A stretch of 7,495 nt of DNA from an uncultured Pseudomonadota bacterium (lineage in GTDB: Bacteria > Pseudomonadota > Gammaproteobacteria > Burkholderiales > Methylophilaceae): NCBI GenBank assembly GCA_903854305.1, contig CAINWC010000223.1, positions 1-7,495 on the forward strand. The letters are read 5' to 3'. The position numbers and the translations under genes are program-made. Shown here piece after piece: positions 1 to 6,343 of the stretch. Below the pieces are notes generated by a model that saw only the letters and a program-made list of their open reading frames with translations, did no database searches and was not told the origin of the DNA. Each line of letters opens with the position of its first letter. The stretch's first letter is position 1.

Positions 1-1432
1 CAGCTAACATGCACTCTTCAATAAGCTTGTGCGCTTCGTTACGCGTACTCGGCACTATCATGTCGATTTTGCCGTTATCATTGAACATCATCACCGTTTC
101 TGACGACTCAAACTCAATCGCACCACGCTTTTCACGCTGCGTTAACATCAACTGATAAACGCTATAAAGATGTTGCAAGTGCGGCATGAGCCACTCATAC
201 TCTTTCGCCAGCTCACCTTCAGGGTTCTGTAATATTTCATATACTTGCGTATACGTCATACGCGCTTTTGAACGCATCACTGAAGGATAAAACTTGTACT
301 GTTTAACGATTCCCGCGCCATCAACCTGCATATCGCAAATCATGCAAAGCCGCTCTACATCAGCATTCAGCGAGCACAATCCGTTAGATAAGGCTTCTGG
401 CAACATTGGAATCACACGTCGTGGAAAATAAACCGAGTTACCACGGTCAAATGCGCCTTTGTCTAAAGCATCACCTGGCTTAACATAGAAACTCACGTCG
501 GCAATAGCCACCACTAATCGCCAACCTTTGCCCTGTGGTTCCGCATAAACCGCATCATCAAAATCGCGCGCGGTTTCACCATCAATGGTGATAAGTGGCA
601 TTTCACGGCAATCAATGCGGTTTTTGAAATCTGCCGCCTGCACTAATTTAGGATAAGACTCTGCAAGCTTAACGGCTTCAGCGCTGAATTCATGCGGCAG
701 ATTATGTTTACGCAGCGCAATTTCAATCTCCATGCCACTGTCTGCATAGTTACCTAAAATCTCGATGACTTTACCCATTGGTTGCGCATGTGCTGACGGC
801 TGTTCAGTCAACTCGATCATGACCACTTGGCCTGATTTAGCATCCATATCCAAATGGTATGGAATCAAAATATCTTTGTTGATGCGCTTATCTTCAGCGG
901 CGACGATGGTGACACCGCTAGTGCGAATCACGCGACCGACCAATTTTTGCGTACGGCGCTCTAGCACTTCAACCAGCTTACCCTCTGGACGGCCTCTTCT
1001 ATCCAAGCCGCTCATGCGCACCATGGCGCGGTCGCCATGCATCACTTGCGACATCTCTTTAGGGCTTAAAAATAAATCCTCACCATTGAGCTTGGTTTTA
1101 TCGTCTGGAATCAAAAAACCAAAGCCATCCGGATGGCCTTGTATAACCCCTGCGATTAAATCCAGCTTATCAGCGATACATAATGCGCCCTTTCTATTTT
1201 TAATAATCTGTCCCTCACGCTCCATGGCATTTAGGCGTTTATTAAAAATATCGCGCTCATCATCACTAATATCCAGCAATACGTATAACTGCTCCACGCT
1301 CAAGGGAATACCCTGATCAGTCATGGTTGTTAATATGAGCTCACGGCTTGGTAGCGGCGTTTCATAACGACTCGCTTCACGATCTGCATGTGGATCACTA
1401 CTTCTTTTATTTTTGTTACTATTTTTTGTCAT
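1..1432 (-). CDS. rnr: Ribonuclease R, N-terminal 477 codons (3' end outside window)
   Basis: RNase R is a processive 3'-to-5' exoribonuclease of the RNase II/RNB family. It degrades structured RNA, including rRNA and mRNA fragments, in the cytoplasm. Seen here: a Lys/Ser-rich N-terminus, a winged-helix segment (about residues 27-90), two cold-shock OB-fold stretches (about 93-165 and 165-235), then the start of the RNB catalytic domain. The metal-binding aspartate cluster TIDGETARDFDDAVY is at residues 282-296, with Asp284, Asp290, Asp292 and Asp293 spaced as in E. coli RNase R, followed by ADVSFYVKPGDALD (311-324). The rest of RNB, the S1 domain and the basic tail lie off the left edge. The ATG at 1432 was chosen. 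An in-frame TTG at 1438 sits 6 nt after an AAAGG Shine-Dalgarno-like run, while the ATG sits 12 nt after it, so the TTG is a real alternative. The winged helix and the whole frame argue for RNase R over RNase II. Confidence 0.95.
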   Translation of the reverse strand, partial: MTKNSNKNKRSSDPHADREASRYETPLPSRELILTTMTDQGIPLSVEQLYVLLDISDDERDIFNKRLNAMEREGQIIKNRKGALCIADKLDLIAGVIQGHPDGFGFLIPDDKTKLNGEDLFLSPKEMSQVMHGDRAMVRMSGLDRRGRPEGKLVEVLERRTQKLVGRVIRTSGVTIVAAEDKRINKDILIPYHLDMDAKSGQVVMIELTEQPSAHAQPMGKVIEILGNYADSGMEIEIALRKHNLPHEFSAEAVKLAESYPKLVQAADFKNRIDCREMPLITIDGETARDFDDAVYAEPQGKGWRLVVAIADVSFYVKPGDALDKGAFDRGNSVYFPRRVIPMLPEALSNGLCSLNADVERLCMICDMQVDGAGIVKQYKFYPSVMRSKARMTYTQVYEILQNPEGELAKEYEWLMPHLQHLYSVYQLMLTQREKRGAIEFESSETVMMFNDNGKIDMIVPSTRNEAHKLIEECMLA

Positions 1433-1459
1433 TGACAAAGCTTACCTTTAATATAAAAT
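1432..1459 (+). promoter_or_regulatory. Sigma70-type promoter for tRNA-Leu
   Basis: A consensus -35 box TTGACA (1432-1437) is followed after 16 bp by TAAAAT (1454-1459), five of six matches to the -10 consensus. Transcription should begin near 1466, about 50 nt before the mature tRNA, leaving a 5' leader for RNase P to remove. The -35 box starts on the base pair that is also the first base of the rnr ATG on the other strand, so this promoter and rnr translation initiation share DNA. This is a motif reading only; no start site was measured. Confidence 0.65.
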
Positions 1460-1514
1460 TCAACGCAATTGTTAAGTCTGTTACGAAAGCAGCAAACTTA
1501 CCAAAGCCACAGTT

Positions 1515-1599
1515 GCCCAAATGGCGGAATTGGTAGACGCGCATGGTTCAGGTCCATGTGCCTTCGGGTGTGGAGGTTCGAGTCCTCTTTTGGGCACCA
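1515..1599 (+). tRNA. tRNA-Leu, anticodon CAG
   Basis: This is a complete 85-nt class II (long variable arm) tRNA with encoded CCA. The acceptor stem pairs GCCCAAA (1515-1521) with TTTGGGC (1589-1595), followed by discriminator A1596 and CCA (1597-1599). The anticodon stem CATGG/CCATG encloses the loop TTCAGGT, which puts CAG at 1549-1551; this reads CUG leucine codons. The variable arm around TGCCTTCGGGTG and the TTCGAGT T-loop are both intact. Leucine identity follows from the anticodon, the A73 discriminator and the long variable arm. Confidence 0.97.
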
Positions 1600-1638
1600 A
1601 ATTCACTTCACATTCTACTCTATTCACCGAGACTATTA

Positions 1639-1854
1639 ATGTCACAAAACATTCAATTTGATTTAACCACAGAATATGTCGAGCTTTGCAATTTGCTCAA
1701 ATTAGTCGGCTTGGCTGATAGCGGTGGCCGAGGTAAAACCATGGTAGCCGAGGGCATGGTGAAGGTTGATGGTTTAATCGAAACGAGAAAAACGGCCAAA
1801 ATTCGCAAAAATCAAACCGTATTGGTAGAAAATACGACCATTCAGGTTAAATAA
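1639..1854 (+). CDS. Small S4-domain RNA-binding protein (YbcJ family)
   Basis: This is a 71-residue protein that is almost entirely one S4-like RNA-binding fold. The core from about residue 15 to 65 contains VELCNLLKLVGLADSGG, then MVAEGMVKVDG and ETRKTAKIRKNQTV, which is the usual S4 pattern of a helix pair followed by a V-x-V-(D/N)-G turn and a basic strand. It closely resembles E. coli YbcJ in length and layout (VELCDLLKLEGW..., AEGQVKVDGAVETRK). YbcJ-type proteins are thought to bind RNA; their exact target is not settled. The start at 1639 was chosen because the frame upstream runs through the tRNA gene and because this ATG gives the normal family length. Only a weak GAG-type ribosome-binding site precedes it. 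It lies 39 bp after the tRNA-Leu with no terminator between them, so it may be read from the tRNA promoter. Confidence 0.85.
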   Translation: MSQNIQFDLTTEYVELCNLLKLVGLADSGGRGKTMVAEGMVKVDGLIETRKTAKIRKNQTVLVENTTIQVK

Positions 1855-1887
1855 CGATGATCTTGTGAGCGCTGCTTAATAGCTTAA

Positions 1888-2454
1888 TCAGCCAAGCGAA
1901 TAGATGGCAGATAGATTTCGCCACCAGCCATAAGCATCCATACCGTAACCAAACACATAGCAATCTGGCACTTCCAATCCAACAAAGTCAGCTGCGATTG
2001 GCTTGGTATGGGCTAGTTTTTTTTCAACCAACACTGCGGATAAAACCGCTTTAGCGCCTAACGCCAAGCATTTTTCTTTGATGGCTAACAAGGTGATACC
2101 TTCATCTAAGATATCATCTAAGAGTAGCACTGTACGGTTTGCTAAATTTGATTTTGGCAGCGCTTGCCAAGTCAACGTTTTACCAATGGTCTGATTTTGG
2201 TAACGACTGGCGTGTACATAATCGACTTCTAGCGGGAAATTTAACTGCGTTAACAATTGCCCCGCAAACACAATACCACCCCCCATCACAGAAATCACAA
2301 TCGGGCAGGTATCGCCAAGCGTACCCGTAATTTCCAGACTTAATCGTAGAATAGCGGCTTCTACGGCTGCTGACGAATGAATGAGTTGCGCATTTTCAAG
2401 TAACTGCTGTGGGCTTCGTTGGTTCAATGTGACTCGTCTTTCTTCTTGTAACAT
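1888..2454 (-). CDS. hpt: Hypoxanthine/guanine phosphoribosyltransferase
   Basis: This 188-residue type I phosphoribosyltransferase should convert hypoxanthine and guanine plus PRPP to IMP and GMP in purine salvage, in the cytoplasm. The diagnostic PRPP-binding loop VLLLDDILDEGIT is at residues 109-121, with the paired acidic residues Asp113 and Asp114. The earlier pyrophosphate-binding turn SVMGGGIVFAG is at 55-65. VLVEKK (141-146) supplies the expected lysine, and PDCYVFGYGMD (163-173) forms the purine-binding end of the fold. The length is normal for bacterial Hpt. The ATG at 2454 is preceded by a modest GAGACG-like site. It starts 23 bp after the stop of the WbpM-type dehydratase gene and is probably co-transcribed with it, though its job is unrelated to sugar synthesis. 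Substrate choice (hypoxanthine versus guanine or xanthine) cannot be fixed from sequence alone. Confidence 0.88.
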   Translation of the reverse strand: MLQEERRVTLNQRSPQQLLENAQLIHSSAAVEAAILRLSLEITGTLGDTCPIVISVMGGGIVFAGQLLTQLNFPLEVDYVHASRYQNQTIGKTLTWQALPKSNLANRTVLLLDDILDEGITLLAIKEKCLALGAKAVLSAVLVEKKLAHTKPIAADFVGLEVPDCYVFGYGMDAYGWWRNLSAIYSLG

Positions 2455-2477
2455 TCACGTCTCAATGATTAAACAAT

Positions 2478-4382
2478 CTAGTGTAAGGTGATTGGAGCAT
2501 CTAAAAGAATAAGCGTTTCCGCAGAAGTTTGATGTTGCGGAGTATATTCTTCCACCCAGAACTTCAACTCATTTTTGATATGACTTTCATTTGCGCTTTG
2601 CACGCCATTGATCCAGCCTAATAGCTTACTCACCCATAAATGATCGACCGGTCTAGCTGAAGCAATTCTCAGCTTTTCGTGTGGCGTTTGCATGGTGTGC
2701 TCATCATCGGCCAGCAATTCTTCATAGAGCTTTTCACCGGGTCGCAAACCTACATATTCTATTTTAATGTCGTCTACTTGCAAGCCTGAGAGCCTGATCA
2801 TATCCGCAGCCAAGGCGGCTATCTTCACCGGTTCACCCATATCCAATACAAAGATCTCTCCGCCATTGCCCATCAAGCCAGCCTGCATCACCAACTGCGC
2901 GGCTTCAGGAATCGACATGAAGTAGCGGGTGATGTCCGGGTGAGTGATGGTCACAGGCCCGCCTTGTGCGATTTGCTCACGGAACTTGGGAATCACACTG
3001 CCGCTTCTGCCGAGTACATTGCCAAAACGTACGATGATAAACTTGGTGCTGGTCCCATTCTTAATCGGTAACGCCTGATGCTGCAAGCCTTGGCAGACCA
3101 TTTCTGCCAGTCGTTTAGTCGCGCCCATGACATTGGTTGGATTCACCGCTTTGTCGGTAGAGATCAAGACGAATTTGGCGACACCGGCTTCCACACAAGC
3201 TTGCGCCAAGGTATGGGTGCCCAGCACATTGTTTGACAGCGCTTCCCAAACATTGCCATTTTCCATCAGCGGTACATGTTTATAAGCGGCGGCATGAAAT
3301 ACCACGGTTGGCTGATATTGCTGCAGTAGTGCTTTGACGCGCGAGCTATTCTTCACATCGCCGGTCATATACAACAGTTTGGTTGGCACTTTCAATCCGC
3401 TGAGTTCTTGCTCTAGTTGGTAAAGTGCATATTCCGAAATGTCCAAACACACCAAAGCACTAGGTTTGAATTTAACAATTTGCCGGCAAAGCTCAGAGCC
3501 TATAGAGCCGCCTGCGCCGCTCACCAATACCGCATGGCCTGCTATTAGGTCATGCAAGCCGAGATTGTCTAGCTGAACGGTATCACGCCCGAGCAGATCC
3601 TCGACATCGACCCGACGAATCTGCGAAATACTCACCTTACCACTCATCAAGTCATCAATGGCCGGTACCGTCAGCACTTCTAAGCCTAATTGATTTGCCA
3701 GCTCCATCGCCTGCCGACGTTTTTGATGGTGTGCTGAGGGCATAGCAATGATCACATGCTGGGCGTCATAGCGTTGATGTACATCAGCTAGATTGTGCAA
3801 TGTGCCGATGACCTTGACGCCGAGTACTTCACGTCCCAGCATCGATTTGTCGTCATCGAGCAAGCCGACGACCTGCCATTGCGTGCTGCGTGCCAAGTCT
3901 TTAACCAATGCGATGGCGGCTTCACCAGCGCCTAAGATAATGACAGGCGCACCTTGCTTTAACGTACTGCCATAGAGCTGATGCTCTCTCCAGGCTCGAT
4001 ATGTGAAGCGACTGCCGCCCATCATCAGCATGAGCAACAGTGGGTCTAATATTAAGACAGAACGCGGGATGCTTACGTTAGTGCTGAGCATCAATAACAG
4101 TGCGGCGACCAACACAGCGGCAGAGCCAACGGCAAAGATGATACGCTTCAAGTCCAGTACGCTAGCAAAGCGCCACATACCGCGATACAGGCCATAGCTA
4201 ATAAAGACCGTACCCTGCAAGGGCACGACCCAAACTATAGATTGCACCATGTGCTGCACGTGTTCTGCCGGGATTGCAAAGTTAAAGCGCAGTAGATAGG
4301 CCGCAAACCAGGCTAAGCTGGCGACGGTGACATCATGCAATAAAGCCAGAAAAGTTAGGGGGTTAATCAGCGCTTTTTTCAT
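2478..4382 (-). CDS. Membrane-anchored UDP-HexNAc 4,6-dehydratase (WbpM/WreV type)
   Basis: This 634-residue protein belongs to the long FlaA1/WbpM/CapD class. The class removes water from UDP-GlcNAc to give UDP-2-acetamido-2,6-dideoxy-4-keto-hexose, the precursor of QuiNAc and FucNAc. About four membrane helices occupy residues 12-31, 47-66, 78-100 and 106-123. A first, probably non-catalytic Rossmann region begins at VIILGAGEAA (147-156). The catalytic NAD-binding domain begins at GAGGSIGSE (289-297). The active-site stretch STDKAVNPTNVMGATKR (408-424) carries Ser408, Met419 and Lys423, so methionine replaces the usual SDR tyrosine, as is known for large WbpM homologues. RPGEKLYEELL (547-557) is another family signature. 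Length and domains are complete. The C-terminal domain faces the cytoplasm by family analogy. Substrate and product stereochemistry are inferred from the family and from the two sugar genes upstream. Confidence 0.92.
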   Translation of the reverse strand: MKKALINPLTFLALLHDVTVASLAWFAAYLLRFNFAIPAEHVQHMVQSIVWVVPLQGTVFISYGLYRGMWRFASVLDLKRIIFAVGSAAVLVAALLLMLSTNVSIPRSVLILDPLLLMLMMGGSRFTYRAWREHQLYGSTLKQGAPVIILGAGEAAIALVKDLARSTQWQVVGLLDDDKSMLGREVLGVKVIGTLHNLADVHQRYDAQHVIIAMPSAHHQKRRQAMELANQLGLEVLTVPAIDDLMSGKVSISQIRRVDVEDLLGRDTVQLDNLGLHDLIAGHAVLVSGAGGSIGSELCRQIVKFKPSALVCLDISEYALYQLEQELSGLKVPTKLLYMTGDVKNSSRVKALLQQYQPTVVFHAAAYKHVPLMENGNVWEALSNNVLGTHTLAQACVEAGVAKFVLISTDKAVNPTNVMGATKRLAEMVCQGLQHQALPIKNGTSTKFIIVRFGNVLGRSGSVIPKFREQIAQGGPVTITHPDITRYFMSIPEAAQLVMQAGLMGNGGEIFVLDMGEPVKIAALAADMIRLSGLQVDDIKIEYVGLRPGEKLYEELLADDEHTMQTPHEKLRIASARPVDHLWVSKLLGWINGVQSANESHIKNELKFWVEEYTPQHQTSAETLILLDAPITLH

Positions 4383-4432
4383 TCAATTGGTCATTTGGTT
4401 TAATGGTGAAGTTTAGCTGCTACACGTAGAGG

Positions 4433-4449
4433 TATATTGTATCAATATA
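4433..4449. repeat. Perfect 7-3-7 inverted repeat in the dehydratase leader
   Basis: TATATTG (4433-4439) and CAATATA (4443-4449) are perfect inverted copies around the centre TAT. The repeat lies about 50 bp before the dehydratase start codon in a 132-bp gap that is otherwise noncoding. An AT-rich dyad of this size is typical of a protein-binding operator, and it overlaps a possible -10 box (TACAAT on the minus strand, 4441-4436). It has no T-run and few G:C pairs, so a terminator is unlikely. No regulator can be named. Confidence 0.5.
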
Positions 4450-4468
4450 ACACGCTTAGAAAACGTAA

Positions 4469-4497
4469 ATTATAATGAGCCGGTGGGAAATAACACG
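4469..4497 (-). promoter_or_regulatory. Possible promoter for the dehydratase-hpt pair
   Basis: On the minus strand a perfect TATAAT (4474-4469) lies upstream of the dehydratase gene. The matching -35 region, 17 bp away, is poor (CGTGTT). A second candidate, TACAAT at 4441-4436 with TTTTCT at 4463-4458 (16-bp spacing), overlaps the inverted repeat at 4433-4449. Either would give the dehydratase and hpt their own transcript. The 132-bp gap, against only 3 bp between the two upstream genes, supports a separate promoter here. Confidence 0.3.
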
Positions 4498-4514
4498 CAA
4501 TCACTCATCTAGAT

Positions 4515-5075
4515 TTAGTGCTGAATACCATCCCTACGCAATACTTTCAAGAAAGTAAGAAAAATGATTTTAATATCCAGACAAAAAGATTGCTCGTGCA
4601 GGTAGGCCGCATCCAGCTTGACCTTCTCCGGAATCGGCAGCTCATCCCTACCGTTTATTTGCGCCCAACCAGTTAGGCCTGGCACTAACTGATCCACGCC
4701 ATATTCAGTGCGTAATGCCACTAAATCATCTTGATTGAATAAGGCGGGGCGTGGACCAACAAAGCTCATATCGCCTTGAATAATGCTCCAGAGTTGCGGC
4801 AATTCATCCAGACTGGATTGACGTAAAAAGGAACCGACTGGTGTTAAAAACTGCGCTGGATTTGCCAACAGGTGCGTAGCCACCGCCGGCGTATCAACGC
4901 GCATAGTGCGAAACTTAGGCATGTTGAACAACTGATTAAAACGCCCCACCCGGTCTGACCAATACAAGATCGGACCAACGGAAGTAAGTCGCACCAGCAG
5001 CGCCACCACAATAATAGGCAGCAATAACAATGACAAGGCGACCAGCGCTAAACACACATCAAATAACCGTTTCAT
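4515..5075 (-). CDS. Monotopic phosphoglycosyl transferase (initiating sugar transferase)
   Basis: This 186-residue enzyme is of the small PglC/WcaJ-C-terminal type (bacterial sugar transferase family). It moves a sugar-1-phosphate from a UDP-sugar to undecaprenyl phosphate at the inner face of the cytoplasmic membrane, the first committed step of O-antigen, capsule or exopolysaccharide repeats. A single N-terminal hydrophobic re-entrant segment spans about residues 5-30 and is followed by the basic turn SDRVGR. PKFRTM is at 53-58. The catalytic Asp-Glu pair lies in SSLDELPQLW (Asp90, Glu91). VGPRP is at 106-110 and the GWAQINGRDE region follows near 136-145. The length is typical of stand-alone enzymes, with no extra N-terminal domain. 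Its ATG lies 3 bp after the stop of the SDR gene, and the GGGGAAGAG at the end of that gene acts as ribosome-binding site, so the two are probably translationally coupled. The likely substrate is the keto or reduced 6-deoxy-HexNAc made by the neighbours. Confidence 0.93.
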   Translation of the reverse strand: MKRLFDVCLALVALSLLLLPIIVVALLVRLTSVGPILYWSDRVGRFNQLFNMPKFRTMRVDTPAVATHLLANPAQFLTPVGSFLRQSSLDELPQLWSIIQGDMSFVGPRPALFNQDDLVALRTEYGVDQLVPGLTGWAQINGRDELPIPEKVKLDAAYLHEQSFCLDIKIIFLTFLKVLRRDGIQH

Positions 5076-5078
5076 GAC

Positions 5079-6035
5079 TTACTCTTCCCCTTGCATCAAA
5101 CCAAGCGCCGTCGCTTTCAAGCCATCCGCCACCGACACTGGCGGCGTCCAACCAAGCACGGTTCGCGCCTTGCTAATATCCACCTGCAAATTGCCGCACA
5201 GCCTTTGCGCGACAGCACGCTTACCTAATAGCGCCGCAGCAAACGCAATCAAGCGTTGCGGAACAGGCAACAGCCTGGACTTCACGCCTAACGCCAATGC
5301 GCAAGCGCGCAACAATTCGGTAGTAGAAAGATCATGCCCATCCGACACCAAAAACACCTGATTGGCCGCTGCTGGGTGGTCAAGACTGCGCAAGATCAAA
5401 CTCACGAGATTGTCTACGTAGACAAAACTGCGCTGATTGTGTATGGCGCCAAGCGGCATAGGAATGCCTCGCTGGACCGCCTGCAGCATACTAGCAAAAT
5501 TAGCCTTTACCCCAGCACCATAGACGAGCGGCGGACGGATAATGACCATCTCCATCGCCGCTTGCTGTGCCAACAGCAACAGACCTTGCTCCGCCTCAAA
5601 CTTGGACTGACCATAAGCATCTTGAGTGTTAGCCACATTCTCTTCGGTAAACGGCCGGCCAATCTCGGTATGCTCACCATTGACTTTGACTGAGCTAATG
5701 AAAACAAACCGCTTAACCCCATGCTGAGCCGCCTGACGTGCTAGGTTTAATGTTCCTGCGACATTGACCTGACGAAACTCAGCCAGTGGATCAGCGGCAG
5801 TATCACGCATCACATGCACGCGTGCCGCGAGATGTACGACCACATCGACATCGTGCAGTGCGGCCGACCAATCGCTATCAGCATCGATGGCCACAATAGC
5901 CACTGTCTGCAGCAAGCCATCGTTACTGTTATCTACTGCACGTACCGCCGCCACCACCGCATGTTGCTGTTGGCACAGCGCCAGACAGAGATTGCGGCCG
6001 ACAAAACCGTTTGCACCGGTGACCAGGATCTTCAT
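5079..6035 (-). CDS. NAD-dependent nucleotide-sugar epimerase/4-reductase (WbpV/WreQ-like SDR)
   Basis: This 318-residue extended short-chain dehydrogenase/reductase is cytoplasmic. The NAD(P)-binding turn TGANGFVG is at residues 6-13, HLAARVHV at 68-75, the catalytic serine in FISSVKVNGE (112-121), and the catalytic pair Tyr141/Lys145 in DAYGQSKFEAEQ (139-150). IIRPPLVYGAG (165-175) and the RSFVYVDNL substrate-domain motif (202-210) are typical of UDP-sugar epimerases and 4-ketoreductases. Its direct coupling to an initiating sugar transferase, with a WbpM-type dehydratase next in line, suggests it reduces the 4-keto group of UDP-4-keto-6-deoxy-HexNAc, or of the lipid-linked form, to QuiNAc or FucNAc. 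The alternative is UDP-GlcNAc/GalNAc 4-epimerase, which the motifs alone do not exclude. The ATG at 6035 is preceded by GGCTGGG at a workable distance. The end of a short upstream frame overlaps this start as ATGA. Confidence 0.88.
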   Translation of the reverse strand: MKILVTGANGFVGRNLCLALCQQQHAVVAAVRAVDNSNDGLLQTVAIVAIDADSDWSAALHDVDVVVHLAARVHVMRDTAADPLAEFRQVNVAGTLNLARQAAQHGVKRFVFISSVKVNGEHTEIGRPFTEENVANTQDAYGQSKFEAEQGLLLLAQQAAMEMVIIRPPLVYGAGVKANFASMLQAVQRGIPMPLGAIHNQRSFVYVDNLVSLILRSLDHPAAANQVFLVSDGHDLSTTELLRACALALGVKSRLLPVPQRLIAFAAALLGKRAVAQRLCGNLQVDISKARTVLGWTPPVSVADGLKATALGLMQGEE

Positions 6036-6259
6036 GCTACCCAGCCTTGGCGCTGTATCAACGCCTGCGCGGGATTAACTAATGGCAGGCCTATGCCTAA
6101 TCGTGTAATTGTCTTCAGTATTGCGCTACTCATGGCTATTGGATTGGAGCACCAAAATGATCGATTAAAATTTAGTTGCCCACAACAATATGATGCAGGC
6201 CGCGCCATTATAAACGAATCAGCGCCTTCCATTACGGCTGACATGCTCATTGCCAGTAT
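6032..6259 (-). pseudogene. Possible 3' remnant of a lost upstream gene
   Basis: This minus-strand frame is open from just after a stop at 6262-6260 to the TGA at 6034-6032, with the first ATG at 6250 giving 72 residues. Its last 24 residues (LGIGLPLVNPAQALIQRQGW and neighbours) read like ordinary protein, and its stop overlaps the SDR start as ATGA, the usual arrangement for adjacent genes in an operon. The N-terminal half (many Met, Cys and Ser) is less convincing, no ribosome-binding site is clear, and I recognise no family. It may be the tail of a former glycan gene cut off when the downstream XRE module arrived, or it may be chance. Confidence 0.2.
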
Positions 6260-6343
6260 TCAATGGCATGGTAACGGGCATTAGCATCCCTCTTCAATCC
6301 AAATGAGAATGAGTCCGTTCTGTGAAAACAACCCTACCCTCAA
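6036..6343. other. 308-bp stretch without an intact gene
   Basis: This gap lies between the SDR gene and the unknown 277-residue gene. All three minus-strand frames are interrupted; the short open pieces are one ending at 6260 (...ARYHAIEYWQ), one ending in NGRR, and the one described as a possible remnant. On the minus strand a TATAAT (6212-6207) could be a -10 box for the sugar operon, but no good -35 box is placed before it. I see no strong hairpin with a T-run, no tRNA and no repeat longer than a few bases. Confidence 0.4.

Noticed and set aside
765..1316. 183-codon plus-strand open frame
   Set aside because: It lies entirely antisense to the strongly supported rnr coding region, has a low-complexity Ser/Arg composition and resembles no protein family.
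1515..1599. tRNA-Leu as an integration site for a genomic island
   Set aside because: No integrase gene and no repeated copy of the tRNA 3' end were seen in the window, and the genes next to it are housekeeping.
1543..1638. N-terminal extension of the S4 protein starting inside the tRNA gene
   Set aside because: The extended frame would use the anticodon region of the tRNA as coding sequence. The ATG at 1639 gives the normal YbcJ length.
1855..1887. Bidirectional terminator between the convergent S4 gene and hpt
   Set aside because: Only weak, short pairings and a TTAAGC direct repeat are present. There is no GC-rich stem followed by a T-run on either strand.
5814..6284. 156-codon plus-strand open frame across the SDR start and the following gap
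   Set aside because: About half is antisense to the SDR N-terminus including its NAD-binding motif. There is no convincing ribosome-binding site, and the composition is rich in Cys, His and Met as in chance frames.
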